Source of the DNA: Ignavibacteria bacterium
GTDB lineage: Bacteria; Bacteroidota; Ignavibacteria; Tepidaquicellales; Tepidaquicellaceae
DNA: 64,000 bases
Direction of reading: 5' to 3'
NCBI GenBank assembly: GCA_019694675.1
Contig: JAIBBK010000002.1
Location: forward strand, 1-64,000
A program made the translations under genes and the position numbers. Below, one piece after another: positions 62,574-64,000 of this stretch. How positions within the stretch are numbered: the stretch's first letter is position 1; every line of letters begins with the position of its first letter. The notes under the pieces were generated by a model. The model was given only the letters and a program-made list of their open reading frames with translations. It had not been told where the DNA came from and searched no databases.

Positions 62574-64000
62574 TTTTCATTAATAACAACATCATAAAGA
62601 TAATCCCCGTAGGAGATTGAGCTTACAACATCCATGCCATTCAGAACTTTTCCGAATATGGTATATCTCCCGTCAAGATGAGGAGTGCGGGAGTGGGTGA
62701 TGAAGAACTGGCTTCCTTCCGTATCTTTTCCTGACGAAGCCATTCCGAGAATACCTTCATCGTAGCCAAGGCTGCTGAATTCACTTCTTAAGCTGTAGTC
62801 GGGTCCTCCGTAACCGGTTCCCGTGGGGTCACCTCCCTGTATCACGAAATTCGGAACAACCCTGTGAAATATTGTCGAATCGAAGAAATTGTCTGAGGCC
62901 AGTTTAACGAAACTCTGAACGGTAAACGGCGCAACTTCAGTAAAAAGTTCAAGATCTATGTCGCCTTTTGATGTTTTGAGTGTGACGGTCTTTCCCTTAC
63001 ATTTTTCAATGAAATCCCAGTCAAGATCATATCTTTTAGCCGCCGGCGGTGACAGTTTCTCGCCTGTGAGCTTCTCAATCGCATCTGCCGCAGCGAATGC
63101 GAGTTCATAATTATTGGAATTTACAAGGGGTCTCATGATTTCAGCTGAACTTTTCACACCAAGATTCTTGAACGCATCTATGAATATCAGTTTTACAAGA
63201 AGGTCCTCCTGCGAATCAAGCTCACCGAAGTCGAACTTCATCACGGAAACTACTTCTTCCCTTTCATCCGCATAGATCGAATCCTGAAGTGCATCAAGAG
63301 AAAGTGCAGTGATCATCGGGTCCTTTGAGCCGGCAAACTCCATGAATATCAGCTTTGATGTCTTCATGTTCGGAGCATCAAGTCTGTTATCAAGCGAAGA
63401 CATCATTTCAACAAAACCCTTATAGAGTTCGGAGAGATCTTTGCTTCCCACCATTCTGCCGTCAGTATTGGGATTCAGAGTATTGTATCTTGTCACTTCA
63501 GCGGTAACCGTATCTCTCACCTGCTTATAGATCAACGCATCTTCGAAACAGCCGAACGCCCTGAGTACATCTGCTTTAAGTCTGTAGTCATTTGCTGAGC
63601 GGAAGAGTGCAAAGAGTTCGTCCCTTGACTTGTCCTTCACTATTTGAGAGTAAGCAATGGCTGCAGACCCTCTGACACCGGGTGAATGATATTCCTCACT
63701 GAACATCACCTGTTTCATCATCTCTGCACCTTCTTTCATCCAATCATGATTGGCCGGCGCGAGCTGAGAATAGAGTTTCTTTGCAGCCTCAACAGCTGTC
63801 ATTGCGACATTTTCATTCTTGTCCTTCAGAGCAGTCATGAGCACTGTGTTGACCTGCTTTGCTGCAACAGCAAGAGAGTCAGGCGCAAAGGCATTCAGCA
63901 AATTCAGCATGTTCACTCTGACTCTCCAGTCATTTTCAGAAATGAACGACTCAAGCGTGTACATCAGCAGTTTGATATCTGCAATCCGGGCAAGCGCACT
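62570..64000 (-). CDS. HEAT-repeat protein with C-terminal cyclophilin-type peptidyl-prolyl isomerase (partial)
   Basis: The reading frame is still open at the right edge (SALARIADIKLL precedes the first Met), so the N-terminus is outside. Helical HEAT repeats fill the first 300 visible residues (for example NVAMTAVEAAKKL, VRGSAAIAYSQI, YRLKADVLRAFGCFEDAL). The last 155 residues are cyclophilin: VTLKTSKGDIDLELF, FHRVVPNFVIQGGDP, GSQFFITHSRTPHLDGRYTIFGKV. The active-site Arg and Gln are kept. Likely a periplasmic or secreted folding helper. Confidence 0.88.
   Translation of the reverse strand, partial: SALARIADIKLLMYTLESFISENDWRVRVNMLNLLNAFAPDSLAVAAKQVNTVLMTALKDKNENVAMTAVEAAKKLYSQLAPANHDWMKEGAEMMKQVMFSEEYHSPGVRGSAAIAYSQIVKDKSRDELFALFRSANDYRLKADVLRAFGCFEDALIYKQVRDTVTAEVTRYNTLNPNTDGRMVGSKDLSELYKGFVEMMSSLDNRLDAPNMKTSKLIFMEFAGSKDPMITALSLDALQDSIYADEREEVVSVMKFDFGELDSQEDLLVKLIFIDAFKNLGVKSSAEIMRPLVNSNNYELAFAAADAIEKLTGEKLSPPAAKRYDLDWDFIEKCKGKTVTLKTSKGDIDLELFTEVAPFTVQSFVKLASDNFFDSTIFHRVVPNFVIQGGDPTGTGYGGPDYSLRSEFSSLGYDEGILGMASSGKDTEGSQFFITHSRTPHLDGRYTIFGKVLNGMDVVSSISYGDYLYDVVINEK

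Overview
The window looks like a chromosomal segment from a member of the Fibrobacterota-Chlorobiota-Bacteroidota supergroup, most plausibly an Ignavibacteria-like lineage. The evidence: a secreted protein with a type IX secretion (T9SS) C-terminal signal of the NYPNPFNP kind; a large TPR lipoprotein resembling SprE/PorW; two SusC-like TonB-dependent receptors with a carboxypeptidase-D-like N-terminal domain; several TAnnTTTG promoter elements of the Bacteroidota type; and a mainly anaerobic or facultative redox set. No phage, integrase, CRISPR array or rRNA was seen. The only RNA gene seen is a tRNA-Pro.

Layout. 1-10.4 kb: the T9SS cargo protein (cut by the left edge), divergent from the TPR lipoprotein; a fused 2-oxoacid dehydrogenase E1; a TonB receptor with a TetR regulator whose operator palindrome occurs before both the regulator and the receptor; two small enzymes; and a lone ubiquitin-like YukD/EsaB-type protein. 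10.7-15.4 kb: lon-dnaX-speB. dnaX carries an A10 slippery run followed by stops in both other frames and by two hairpins. 15.5-17.6 kb: small conserved proteins and a LOG-type phosphoribohydrolase. 17.7-24.6 kb: a complete minus-strand hdrCBA-flxDCBA operon for a flavin-based electron-bifurcating NADH/ferredoxin/disulfide complex. 24.6-25.4 kb: a degenerate Y1/RAYT-type transposase-like gene with an identical GC-armed palindrome core next to it and inside it. 25.4-31.6 kb: a compact plus-strand operon built around a photolyase-related protein that seems to have lost its Fe-S ligands. 31.6-39.9 kb: PPK2, a TPR protein, a CBS/CorC protein, a peptidase S51-NTF2 fusion, purT, a methyltransferase, a ferritin bracketed by two perfect palindromes, and a DinB-type protein. 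40-44.5 kb: a second fused E1 and a second TonB receptor. 44.6-52.8 kb: a split carB (C-terminal half only), a NuoG-type protein, a receiver-like protein, a NYN-cold-shock fusion, enolase and queA. 52.8-57.7 kb: an acetyltransferase broken by an in-frame TGA, then SRPBCC, GNAT, FAD/NAD-binding, rhomboid and PyrD proteins and tRNA-Pro. 57.7-58.3 kb: a non-coding stretch full of nested inverted repeats. 58.3-64 kb: M13 peptidase, VOC protein, metallo-hydrolase lipoprotein, outer-membrane-like protein, and a HEAT-cyclophilin fusion cut by the right edge.

Most genes are housekeeping or widespread accessory genes. The parts that most deserve a second look are the dnaX recoding site, the palindromic repeats with the decayed RAYT-like gene, the nested inverted repeat beside tRNA-Pro, the TetR operator pair, and the photolyase-like protein without cluster cysteines. 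All product calls rest on reading motifs; no database search was possible.
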